Positions 40,818 through 49,500 of a DNA stretch of 64,000 bases are shown here, piece after piece. The first letter of the stretch is position 1; every line of letters begins with the position of its first letter. The notes beneath the pieces were generated by a model. That model worked only from the letters and a program-made list of their open reading frames with translations. It was not told where the DNA came from and ran no database searches. A program made the translations under genes and the position numbers. Source of the DNA: an uncultured Clostridia bacterium (lineage in GTDB: Bacteria; Bacillota; Clostridia; Christensenellales; CAG-138); the NCBI GenBank assembly GCA_934633985.1, contig CAKTYU010000002.1, positions 111,261 through 175,260 of the forward strand, in the 5' to 3' direction.

Positions 40818-42141
40818 AGGCCTTTCATCAAAACTTCAAAACGTATTCAAAAAGCTGTCCGGCCGCGGCAAGCTCTCCGAAAAGGAAGTAAAGGAAGCCA
40901 TGCGGGAGGTAAAGTTAGCCCTGCTCGAGGCGGACGTCAGCTTTACCGTGGTAAAGAAATTCATAAATTCCGTCACCGAGCGCGCGGTGGGGGCGGAGGT
41001 CTTGGAGAGCCTTACGCCGGGCCAGCAGGTGATAAAGATAGTAAACGACGAGCTGGTGAAGCTCATGGGCGGCTCAAACGCCAAGCTGGAGTTCGGTTCT
41101 AAGAATCCTTCGGTGATACTGCTGGCCGGCCTTCAGGGCGCGGGCAAGACCACCATGGCGGGTAAGCTGGGGGCGTACTGCCAGAAGCACTTCGGAAAAT
41201 CGCCGCTGCTGGTAGCCTGCGACGTTTACAGGCCCGCCGCCATAAAGCAGCTGCAGGTAGTGGGCGAAAAGCTCAACCTGCCGGTCTTTGAAAAGGGCAC
41301 GCAGGATCCCGTTATTACAGCGCAGGAGGCCATAGAGTACGCAAAGCGCAATATGCGGGATCTGGTGATAGTGGATACCGCCGGACGGCTGCATATAGAC
41401 CCCGACATGATGGCGGAGATAGAGAGGGTGCGCGACGCGGTAAAGCCCGCCGAGATACTTCTGGTGATAGACGCCATGACGGGTCAGGACGCAGTGAATG
41501 CCGCAAAGGCATTCAACGACGCATTGGAGCTTACCGGCGTGATAATCACCAAGCTGGACGGCGACACGAGGGGCGGCGCGGCCCTGTCCGTAAGGGAGGT
41601 CACCGGAAAGCCCATCAAGTTCTGCGGCAACGGCGAAAAGCTCACCGATATCGAGCCCTTCTACCCCGACAGGATGGCAAGCCGCATACTGGGCATGGGG
41701 GACGTTATGACCCTCATAGAAAAGGCCCAGGAGAGCTTTGACGCGAAAAAGGCGGAGGAGCTTGCAAAAAAGATAAAGACCAACGAGTTCACGCTGGAAG
41801 ATTTCATGCAGCAGATGGAGCAGATGCAGAGCATGGATATGGGAAGCATGCTGTCTATGCTCCCCGGCATGGACGCGGGCAAGCTGGGCAATGTGCAGAT
41901 AGACGAAAAGCAGCTTAAAAAGACCCTGGCTATAATAAAGTCCATGACACCCAGGGAGAGGGCGAAGCCCGAGCTGCTCAATGCCAGCAGGCGCAGGAGG
42001 ATAGCGGCGGGCAGCGGCAACTCGGTACAGGAGGTAAACCGCCTTCTGAACCAGTTCGAGTCCTCCCGCAAGCTCATGAAGCAGCTAAGCTCCGGCAAAT
42101 TCGGCAAAAAAGGAAAGATGCGTTTTCCCTTCGGCTTTTAA
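40807..42141 (+). CDS. ffh: Signal recognition particle protein Ffh
   Basis: GTPase that binds signal sequences and SRP RNA for co-translational membrane targeting. The 444-aa protein has an N domain and G domain with GLQGAGKTTMAGKLG, DTAGRLHIDPDMM and TKLDGDTRGGAA. The Met-rich M domain (about 325-440) includes QQMEQMQSMDMGSMLSMLPG. Its basic end binds SRP RNA. It overlaps ylxM, suggesting coupled synthesis. The SRP RNA gene itself is not in the window. Confidence 0.98.
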   Translation: MAFEGLSSKLQNVFKKLSGRGKLSEKEVKEAMREVKLALLEADVSFTVVKKFINSVTERAVGAEVLESLTPGQQVIKIVNDELVKLMGGSNAKLEFGSKNPSVILLAGLQGAGKTTMAGKLGAYCQKHFGKSPLLVACDVYRPAAIKQLQVVGEKLNLPVFEKGTQDPVITAQEAIEYAKRNMRDLVIVDTAGRLHIDPDMMAEIERVRDAVKPAEILLVIDAMTGQDAVNAAKAFNDALELTGVIITKLDGDTRGGAALSVREVTGKPIKFCGNGEKLTDIEPFYPDRMASRILGMGDVMTLIEKAQESFDAKKAEELAKKIKTNEFTLEDFMQQMEQMQSMDMGSMLSMLPGMDAGKLGNVQIDEKQLKKTLAIIKSMTPRERAKPELLNASRRRRIAAGSGNSVQEVNRLLNQFESSRKLMKQLSSGKFGKKGKMRFPFGF

Positions 42142-42202
42142 GCCGCAGGCTGCCGCTTTCAATAATAAATAATTATAAATAATACTTGGAGGAAATTTAG
42201 TC

Positions 42203-42445
42203 ATGTTGAAGATCAGGCTTCGCCGCATGGGCGCCAAGAAGGCCCCCTTCTACCGCATAGTTGTTGCGGATTCCCGTTCCCCCCGCGATGGCGCTTTCGT
42301 AGAGGAGCTGGGCTACTACAACCCCACCACCGACCCCGTCGAGCTCAAGGTGGATAACGAGAAGGCTGCCCAGTGGATAAAGAACGGCGCACAGCCCACC
42401 GATACTGTACGCGGTCTGCTTAAGAAGTCCGGCGCTATCCAGTAA
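42203..42445 (+). CDS. rpsP: 30S ribosomal protein bS16
   Basis: An 80-aa ribosomal protein starting KIRLRRMGAKKAPFYRIVVA. Strong TTGGAGG site. Codons are of the highly expressed type (CGC, ATC). It leads the rpsP-khpA-rimM-trmD set downstream of ffh. Confidence 0.98.
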   Translation: MLKIRLRRMGAKKAPFYRIVVADSRSPRDGAFVEELGYYNPTTDPVELKVDNEKAAQWIKNGAQPTDTVRGLLKKSGAIQ

Positions 42446-42471
42446 TAGCCCCGGCTGATTTGAGTAACGCT

Positions 42472-42699
42472 ATGGGTGAATTGGTAAAATACATCGCCAT
42501 GAACCTCGTGGATAAGCCCGAAGAGGTCAAGGTCGAGGTAAAAGAGGGCGAAAACTCAACAATAATCGAGCTTACCGTAGCCCCCGACGATATGGGCAAG
42601 GTAATAGGCAAGCAGGGCCGCATAGCGAAGGCCATAAGGACCGTAGTAAAGGCCGCGTCCGTAAAGGAAAACAAAAAGTACGTCGTAGAGATAGTCTAA
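42472..42699 (+). CDS. khpA: KH-domain RNA-binding protein KhpA
   Basis: A 75-aa single KH domain with the RNA-binding GxxG loop in VIGKQGRIAKAIR. In Firmicutes KhpA partners KhpB (Jag) in RNA binding linked to cell division and elongation. The ATG at 42472 is taken; an in-frame TTG at 42460 cannot be excluded, as neither has a strong site. It lies between rpsP and rimM as in Bacillus ylqC. Confidence 0.93.
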   Translation: MGELVKYIAMNLVDKPEEVKVEVKEGENSTIIELTVAPDDMGKVIGKQGRIAKAIRTVVKAASVKENKKYVVEIV

Positions 42700-42769
42700 G
42701 GCGATATGCAGAAAAGTGGGCAAAACCACTTTTTTGCTTAATAAGGAATTTTTTTGCAGGAGAAGCTCA

Positions 42770-43285
42770 ATGGAGTATTTGCGTATAGGCATCATAACCC
42801 GCCCCCACGGCATACGCGGCGCGCTTAAGGTGCAGCCCCTGTCCGAGGACCTCGAAAGGTACAAGGGCCTCAGAGAGGCCTACCTTGAGCGCAGAGGCGC
42901 TTATGAAAGGGTGGAGGTATCCGACGTAAGCGTGCAGCCGGACGCGGTGTATATGACCATCTCCGTATGCCGCGACAGGAGCACGGCGGAAACGCTGCGC
43001 GGCCACTATATCTCCGTGGACCGGGAGCACGCCGTAAAGCTGCCGGAGGGAAGGTATTTCGTCGCGGATATGATAGGCTGCGAGGTATACGATACAAACG
43101 GCGCGTATTGCGGCAGGCTTACCGACGTGCTGGAGACCGGCGCAAACGACGTCTATGTGATAAAGGGCGAAAAGCGGCTTATGATACCGGCGCTTAAGAA
43201 GCTGCTCAAGGAGGTCGATGTGGCGAATAAGCGCATCGAGCTTTACGCGGATGTGCTTGCGGAGGTGGGCTTATTTGAGGATTGA
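42770..43285 (+). CDS. rimM: 16S rRNA processing protein RimM
   Basis: Assists 30S head assembly by binding S19. The 171-aa chain opens RIGIITRPHGIRGALKVQ, the family signature. It has a C-terminal PRC-barrel with VYDTNGAYCGRLTDVLETGA and MIPALKKLLKEVD. ATG 42770 is behind CAGGAGAAG. The last 11 bases overlap trmD. Confidence 0.96.
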   Translation: MEYLRIGIITRPHGIRGALKVQPLSEDLERYKGLREAYLERRGAYERVEVSDVSVQPDAVYMTISVCRDRSTAETLRGHYISVDREHAVKLPEGRYFVADMIGCEVYDTNGAYCGRLTDVLETGANDVYVIKGEKRLMIPALKKLLKEVDVANKRIELYADVLAEVGLFED

Positions 43286-44009
43286 TATACTTACGGTGTT
43301 TCCCGAAATGTTTGCGGGGCCGATGGATACGAGCATACTGGGCCGCGCCATGGAAAAGGGCATACTGGACATACGCCTGCACAATATCCGCGACTATTCG
43401 GAATCCAAGCACAAGAACACCGACGACTACCCGTTTGGCGGCGGCGCAGGCATGGTCATGATGGCTCAGCCAATATTCTCCTGCCTTGAGGAGGTCGATC
43501 CAGACCACGAGGCGCTCAGGATTGCCATGGCGCCCCGCGGAAGGACGCTCAGCGTGCCAATAGCCCGCGGGCTTGCCGCGAGGGACAGGCTGCTGTTCCT
43601 GTGCGGCCACTATGAGGGCATCGACGAGAGGGCGATGGAGCAGATGGATATGGAGCTGTCCATAGGCGATTATGTGCTAACCGGCGGTGAGCTGCCCGCC
43701 ATGGTAATAATAGACTGCGTAAGCAGGTTCATTCCCGGCGTGCTGGGCAGCGCGGAGTCCGCGGAGGAGGAATCCTTCTCGGATGGGCTTTTGGAATACC
43801 CCCAGTATACGAGGCCCGCGGTGTTCAGGGATATGGCGGTACCCGAGGTGCTGCTGAACGGCAACCACGCGCTTATAGCCAAATGGCGGCGGGAGCGCAG
43901 CATAGAGGCCACATATAGGACGAGGCCGGAGCTTATAGACGAAAGCAGCCTCTCAAAAAAGGAGATAATGTTCCTGCACTCCTTAAAAAATCAAGACGAA
44001 CAGGCATAA
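43275..44009 (+). CDS. trmD: tRNA (guanine-N1-)-methyltransferase TrmD
   Basis: Methylates G37 of tRNAs to keep the reading frame. The 244-aa protein starts at a TTG (43275) with GGAGG nine bases upstream, inside the end of rimM, giving RIDILTVFPEMF. The knot motifs HYEGIDERAMEQM and IGDYVLTGGELPAM are intact, and PFGGGAGMVM is the conserved N-terminal loop. A promoter for rplS lies directly after its stop. Confidence 0.97.
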   Translation: MRIDILTVFPEMFAGPMDTSILGRAMEKGILDIRLHNIRDYSESKHKNTDDYPFGGGAGMVMMAQPIFSCLEEVDPDHEALRIAMAPRGRTLSVPIARGLAARDRLLFLCGHYEGIDERAMEQMDMELSIGDYVLTGGELPAMVIIDCVSRFIPGVLGSAESAEEESFSDGLLEYPQYTRPAVFRDMAVPEVLLNGNHALIAKWRRERSIEATYRTRPELIDESSLSKKEIMFLHSLKNQDEQA

Positions 44010-44014
44010 ATACC

Positions 44015-44043
44015 TTGCAAAAGGGCTGACGCCATGTTATAAT
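44015..44043 (+). promoter_or_regulatory. Internal sigma-A promoter for rplS
   Basis: TTGCAA (44015-44020), 17-base spacer, TATAAT (44038-44043) with an extended TG-T upstream of it. It begins five bases after the trmD stop, so rplS can be expressed apart from the rest of the operon. Confidence 0.88.
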
Positions 44044-44049
44044 ATCTGC

Positions 44050-44118
44050 GTTTGTGACAACGGTTGGTCCAATGGCGGCGGAAAGTCGTGTAAGAACACC
44101 CGTAGGAAGGAGAATAAA
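44050..44118 (+). promoter_or_regulatory. Candidate L19 autoregulatory leader
   Basis: A leader of about 70 bases between the promoter and rplS contains two small hairpins (TTGGTCCAA near 44064 and GTGTAAGAACAC near 44089) and the strong site GGAAGGAG. Firmicutes carry an L19 leader motif at this position, so a protein-binding leader is likely. I could not match it to the consensus by eye. Confidence 0.5.
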
Positions 44119-44472
44119 ATGTCCAACATCATCAAAGAACTGGAAAAAGAACAGCTCCGTACCGACCTGCCCAAGCTGGAAGTCGGTGACACCGTCCGCG
44201 TATTCGTTAAGGTCGTGGAAGGCAACCGCGAACGTCTTCAGAACTTCGAAGGCATCGTGATCAAAATGCAGGGCGGCGGCATCCGCGAGACCTTCACCGT
44301 TCGCCGCGTATCCTACGGCGTAGGTGTAGAGCGCACCTTCCCCTATCATAGCCCCCGCATCGGCCGCATCGAAGTGGTGCGTCACGGTCAGGTCCGCAGG
44401 GCTAAGCTGTATTACCTCCGCAACCGCGTCGGTAAGGCTGCCAAGATCGCGGAGCGCATCGTAACCAAGTAA
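44119..44472 (+). CDS. rplS: 50S ribosomal protein bL19
   Basis: A 117-aa ribosomal protein with the family core VGDTVRVFVKVVEGNRERLQ and ETFTVRRVSYGVGVERTFP. It ends with the basic RRAKLYYLRNRVGKAAKI. Codons shift sharply to ATC and CGT/CGC compared with trmD, as expected for high expression. It has its own promoter and terminator. Confidence 0.98.
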   Translation: MSNIIKELEKEQLRTDLPKLEVGDTVRVFVKVVEGNRERLQNFEGIVIKMQGGGIRETFTVRRVSYGVGVERTFPYHSPRIGRIEVVRHGQVRRAKLYYLRNRVGKAAKIAERIVTK

Positions 44473-44485
44473 CAAAAAGACCACA

Positions 44486-44525
44486 AAGGCCCTCCGGCGC
44501 TTATGCCGAGGGCTTTTACTTTTTT
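44486..44525 (+). terminator. Terminator after rplS
   Basis: GCCCTCCGGC pairs with GCCGAGGGC, with one bulge, at about 44489-44513; then TTTTACTTTTTT. Confidence 0.8.
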
Positions 44526-44588
44526 CTGGTTTTTATCGCACTTTGCTGATATACTGATTTTAACGATTCTTGCCCCACGGAGGAAAAT

Positions 44589-45455
44589 ATGCTCATACAA
44601 TGGTATCCGGGCCACATGGCAAAGGCCCGCAGGCAGCTTGCGGAAAGCCTGAAGCTCATAGATGTTGTGGTGGAAATAGTTGACGCAAGGGCGCCGCGGG
44701 CTACCCGCAACCCGGATTTTGACGACCTTTTCAAGGATAAAAAGCGCGTGGTGCTGCTAAATAAGAGCGATCTGGCCTCGCCTGCGCTCACTAAGGCGTG
44801 GATAGCGGAGTATAAGAAAAACGGCATAGACGCCATAGAGTTCGTGGCGACCAACTCCGCGAAGAAAAAGGCCGCGCTGGAGCTTATGGAGGCCGCCGCC
44901 CGGGAAAGGGTGGAAAAGTCCCTCGCCAAGGGCGTAAAAAAGACCGTCCGCGCCATGATAGTGGGCATACCCAACGTGGGCAAGTCCACCTTCATAAATC
45001 GCATCGCCGGAACCAACAGGGCGCAGGTAGGGGATAAGCCCGGCGTAACAAAGGGGCAGCAATGGGTGAAGATAACCCCTTACCTTGAGCTTATGGATAC
45101 CCCCGGCCTGCTCTGGCCCAAGCTGGAGGATCCGCAGCTCGCCAAGCACGTGGCGTACATAGGCTCCATAAAGGACGACATAATGGACACGGAGGAGCTT
45201 GCGGCCAGCCTGCTTTTCGACCTGATGAGGATATGCCCGCAGGAGCTTACCGCGCGGTATAAGAAGCTGGAAAAGGACATGGCCCCTGAGGAGCTTTTGG
45301 AAGGCGTATGCAGGAGCAGGGGCTTCGTGTTGGGCGGCGGCGCGCCGGATACCGAGCGGGCGGCGCGCATAGTGCTGGACGAGTTTAGGGCGGGCAAGAT
45401 CGCCCGCATTACCTTAGACGACCCGCGGGAGGAAACAAATGCCCCGGAAAAATGA
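44589..45455 (+). CDS. rbgA: Ribosome biogenesis GTPase RbgA (YlqF)
   Basis: Needed for late 50S assembly, including incorporation of uL16. The 288-aa protein is a circularly permuted GTPase: G4 (NKSDL) precedes G1 (GIPNVGKSTF) and G3 (DTPG). The first 30 residues MLIQWYPGHMAKARRQL are diagnostic of the YlqF subfamily. A C-terminal helical domain follows. Start follows CACGGAGG. It overlaps rnhB by 17 bases, and rplS-rbgA-rnhB is the Bacillus order. Confidence 0.97.
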   Translation: MLIQWYPGHMAKARRQLAESLKLIDVVVEIVDARAPRATRNPDFDDLFKDKKRVVLLNKSDLASPALTKAWIAEYKKNGIDAIEFVATNSAKKKAALELMEAAARERVEKSLAKGVKKTVRAMIVGIPNVGKSTFINRIAGTNRAQVGDKPGVTKGQQWVKITPYLELMDTPGLLWPKLEDPQLAKHVAYIGSIKDDIMDTEELAASLLFDLMRICPQELTARYKKLEKDMAPEELLEGVCRSRGFVLGGGAPDTERAARIVLDEFRAGKIARITLDDPREETNAPEK

Positions 45456-46068
45456 AGAGGAAAGGCTCAATGAGCTTTGCAGGATAGAGCGGGGATACTG
45501 GGATAAGGGCATGCTCCCCGGCGGCATGGACGAGGTGGGGAGAGGGCCCTTGGCGGGGCCCGTGGTGGCGGCCTGCATAGTGCTCCCGCCGGAGCCGCTG
45601 ATAAGATACGTCAACGATTCAAAAAAGCTGTCCCCCGGGCGGCGGGATAAGCTGTATCCACAGCTTATCGGCAGCGCCCTGTCCGTGGCGGTGGGCTGGC
45701 GGGAGCCCTCGGAGATAGACGAAATAAACATACTCAACGCCACCCGCAGAGCCTTTAAGGAGGCCTTTGACAGGCTGGACAAAAAGCCCGGCGTGGTGCT
45801 GCTGGACGCCATATCCGGCCTCGATATACCAGCAGAGCAGCATTCCTTCATACACGGCGACGCGCTCAGCTACCTCATCGCCGCCGCTTCTATCGTCGCC
45901 AAGGTGCAAAGGGACAATTACATGATAGAGATGGACGCGCTGTACCCGGAATACGGGTTTGCCCGCAACAAGGGCTACGGCACGGCGGAGCATATAGCGG
46001 CGCTTAAAAAATACGGCCCGACTCCCCTGCACAGGCGCAGCTTCATAAAAAATTTTCTGGGGGAGTAG
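45439..46068 (+). CDS. rnhB: Ribonuclease HII
   Basis: Removes RNA from RNA/DNA hybrids and single ribonucleotides in DNA. The 209-aa protein has the catalytic start GGMDEVGRGPLAGPVVAA (D-E pair), then NDSKKLSPGRRDKLY and DALSYLIAAASIVAKVQRD, and ends with NKGYGTAEH. It lies inside the end of rbgA, behind GGGAGGAAAC. Confidence 0.97.
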   Translation: MPRKNEEERLNELCRIERGYWDKGMLPGGMDEVGRGPLAGPVVAACIVLPPEPLIRYVNDSKKLSPGRRDKLYPQLIGSALSVAVGWREPSEIDEINILNATRRAFKEAFDRLDKKPGVVLLDAISGLDIPAEQHSFIHGDALSYLIAAASIVAKVQRDNYMIEMDALYPEYGFARNKGYGTAEHIAALKKYGPTPLHRRSFIKNFLGE

Positions 46069-46071
46069 CCT

Positions 46072-46431
46072 ATGCAGGACGTGAGCAGGGTAAAAAAGGG
46101 AAAGCGCGGGGAGGATATCGCCGCGGAGCATCTTGTGCGGCAGGGCTTCGTGCTGCTGGAGCGCAATTACCGGCGGATGGGCTGCGAGGTGGATATGATA
46201 GCCATGGACGGCGGCACGACGGTATTTATAGAGGTAAAGGCCAGGAGCAGCCGCGCCGTGGGGCTGGGGCGGGAGGCCGTAACGCGCGCAAAGCAGCGGA
46301 ATATAATCAAGGCCGCCACGGCCTATCTTACCGAAAACGGGCTTTGGGATACCCCCGTCCGCTTTGACGTGGCGGAGGTGGACCTTGCGGAGGGCCGGGT
46401 AGAGTATATCAAAAATGCCTTTCAAGGGTGA
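46072..46431 (+). CDS. YraN/UPF0102 nuclease-like protein
   Basis: A 119-aa protein of the UPF0102 family. It has a restriction-endonuclease-like fold: GEDIAAEHLVRQGF, then CEVDMIAMDGGTTVFIEVKA with D-x(n)-E-x-K candidate catalytic residues. The role is unknown; it is often next to rnhB or dprA, as here. It starts three bases after rnhB and ends within the upstream part of the glycosyltransferase gene's open frame. Confidence 0.9.
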   Translation: MQDVSRVKKGKRGEDIAAEHLVRQGFVLLERNYRRMGCEVDMIAMDGGTTVFIEVKARSSRAVGLGREAVTRAKQRNIIKAATAYLTENGLWDTPVRFDVAEVDLAEGRVEYIKNAFQG

Positions 46432-46516
46432 TTTTTCCTTTATATGGTGTGGATACGGACGATTTGTGGTAGAATATTACATAAGAGTTTTATATATGAT
46501 TATACGTCGAGGTAGT

Positions 46517-49500
46517 ATGCGAAGGCTTTTTCTCAAGGTTGCTGCTTTTCTTGCGGTGCTGCTCCCGCTGGGCGGGGCGTATGCCGAGGAGCGGGTATAT
46601 ATCGAAAATCCCGACCTTCAATATATGGATGCGGAATCTATGCCCTCGGGCTGGTATACAGACGCATGGTATGCCGGCGACGGGGATTTTTTCGTTGAGA
46701 TAGACGAGGTTGACGGGAGCGCCTGCCTGCACATAACCAACCCCGAGCGCAACGACGTTAGGCTCTGTCAGGATATAGACGTGGAGCCGGATTCGTACTA
46801 CCGCATAAGCTGCGATATAATGGCCCGCGGCGTATCGGAGGGCGGCGGCGCGAACGTATCCGTCGCCGGTACCATGGCGGCCTCAGAGCCCATAACGGGA
46901 GATGCCGGCTGGCAGCGGGCGGAGCTTACGGGCAGGACGGGGCAGGATCAGCACACCATGACAGTATGCATGCGCCTTGGCGGATACAGCAGCCTGTCGT
47001 CGGGCGAGGCGTGGTTCAAGGGCTTCTCCGTCACCAGGATAGATAGCGCCCCCGCAGGGGCGGTGCAGGAATTTTATTACAACAGCGGTGCAAGCGCGGG
47101 CAGCGAAGGCGGCAGCCACAACGTAAACGAGCTGCATGGCGGCGCAATGCTCCTTGCCGTGCTGCTAAGCGGCGTGCTCGGCGCAGTATGCTACCGGAAG
47201 GGCATACTCAAAAAGCCGGATACGGACAAGGGCGGTGCAAACGTATGGGCGCTGCTGGCGCTGGCGTTTCTTCTGCGCTGTCTGCTGTCGCTGGTATTTT
47301 ACGGGCACAGCACGGATATAAACTGCTTCATGGCGTGGAGCTATCACCTTGCGGAGGACGGCCTTGCGAACTTCTATAACAGCGGCATGTTCGCGGACTA
47401 TCCGCCGGGGTATATGTACATACTCTGGCTTACCGGCAGCATAGCCAAGGCGCTCGGCCTCGAATACGGCGGCGCGGGATATGTGCTTATAACCAAGCTG
47501 CCGAGCATACTGGCGGATATTTTCGCCGCATATATGACCTACCGCATAGCCCGCAAAAGGCTCACCGAAAGCCAATCGGCGCTCCTGTGCTGCATGGTGG
47601 CGTTCAACCCGGCTATTGCGTTCATATCGGGCGCCTGGGGGCAGGTGGACATGATACCCGCCATAATGCTGCTGGGGGTTATATATCTCTTTGACAGCGA
47701 CAAACTTGAGCTTGCGGGGCTTCTTTACGGCGTGGCTATCATAACCAAGCCTCAGTCCCTGCTGATAGGGCCGTTGCTCGCGGCGGCATACTTTGCAAGG
47801 ATGTACGACAAGGGTATCAGGTATGCCCTCCGCACGCTGGCGTCGGTGGCGTTGGCTGTGGCGGCGATATTCGCCCTTGCATGGCCCTTCAAGGGGGCGC
47901 AGCAGCTGCTGTGGTTCTTGGATAAGCTGCTGGGCACCGCTACCTCCTATCCGTATGCCAGCGTGGAGGCCTTTAATGTACCGGCGCTCCTCGGGGGCAA
48001 CTGGAAGGACGTTAGCGCGCCGCTGCTGGGGCTGACATACGGCAAATGGGGGAGCATAATGATAGCGCTCTCCTGCATAGCCGCGGCCGCCGGATACATA
48101 AGGTCGCGGGATAAGAAATACAGCCTCGCGCTGTCCGGGGCGCTGCTTATCGCCGCCATATTCACCTTCGGGCAGTATATGCACGAAAGATATGTTTTCC
48201 CGGTGCTGCCGCTGCTTATTGCAGCCTTCCTGCTTAGCCTTGACAGGCGGCTGATAAGGGCGTATGTGATATATACCTGTGCTCTGCTGCTTAACGTGCT
48301 GGCCGCCTTCACGGTGGTAAAAAGCGCGGCGCTGAGAGGCGCTGAGTATAATGTAATAACTCTGATAGGTTCCCTGATGAACCTTACGGCCTTTGCAAGC
48401 CTTGCCGCAGCCTATTGGAGCATGACTGTAAGGCAGGAGATATATCCCGCATATTGTGAGGAAAGAATGGAAAAGACGGACGGGACCGTATATGAAATAC
48501 AGGGTGATACGCCTGTCGTTACCGTGAGGGACAGGCTGTACTGCTTTGCCCTGACGCTGGTGTACGCCATAATCGCCCTGACGAACCTCGGCACAACGCA
48601 GGCGCCTGAGAATTACTGGATAGGCAGCGTTGGTGATACGGCGGCCATAACCCTCGAAAGCCCTGAAGAGATAAGCGAGATAAGGATATTCGGCGGAATA
48701 TATGAGGGAAGGGCAACTCTTTCCTTCAGCGACGGGCAGAGCATAGAATACGTTCAGGAGAACGACGATATGTTCCGCTGGATAACCGTGAGTGGCGATG
48801 ACGCGGTTTATACCGATAAGATAGGCATAGAGGTAACGGAGGGCAGGGTATGGATAAATGAGATCGCCCTGTTCGACGACGACGGCAATATAATAAAATC
48901 CGCTGCGTCCGAAGGGGCGGAGGCTCTTGTGGACGAGCCTGAGGAGATACCGGCAACTCCTTCTTACCTGAACGGAATGTACTTTGATGAGCTGTACCAC
49001 GGCCGCACGGCTTACGAACACCTGCACGGCATAGCGCCATACGAGAACTCCCACCCGCCGCTCGGCAAGATATTCATCATGCTGGGAATTGCCATATTCG
49101 GCATGAACGCCTTCGGCCGGCGAATAATAGGAACGCTGTTCGGAATAGCCATGGTGCCGATAATGTACGCCTTCGGCAAAAAGCTGTTCCGCCGCAGCGA
49201 CTATGCGCTGCTCTCCGCCGGTATGTTCACCTTCGACTTCATGCACTTTACCCAGACCCGCATAGCCACCATTGACGTATACGGGGTATTTTTCATAATA
49301 CTCATGTACTACTTCATGTACGACTATTACTGCATGAACTTCTTTGACGACGGCCTGAAGGCCACATTGAAGCCCCTTGCCATAGCCGGCCTGTTCTTTG
49401 GTTTGGGCGCCGCAAGCAAGTGGATATGCATATACGCGGGCGGCGGCCTCGCGGTGATACTATTTACCTCGCTGGGCCAGAGATACGCCGAGTACAGGCG

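Noticed and set aside
47165..49246. A 693-codon open frame on the minus strand opposite the large glycosyltransferase
   Set aside because: The product is a Tyr/His/Arg-rich string without motifs, start signal or domain pattern. It exists because TTA, CTA and TCA codons are rare in the real gene on the plus strand.
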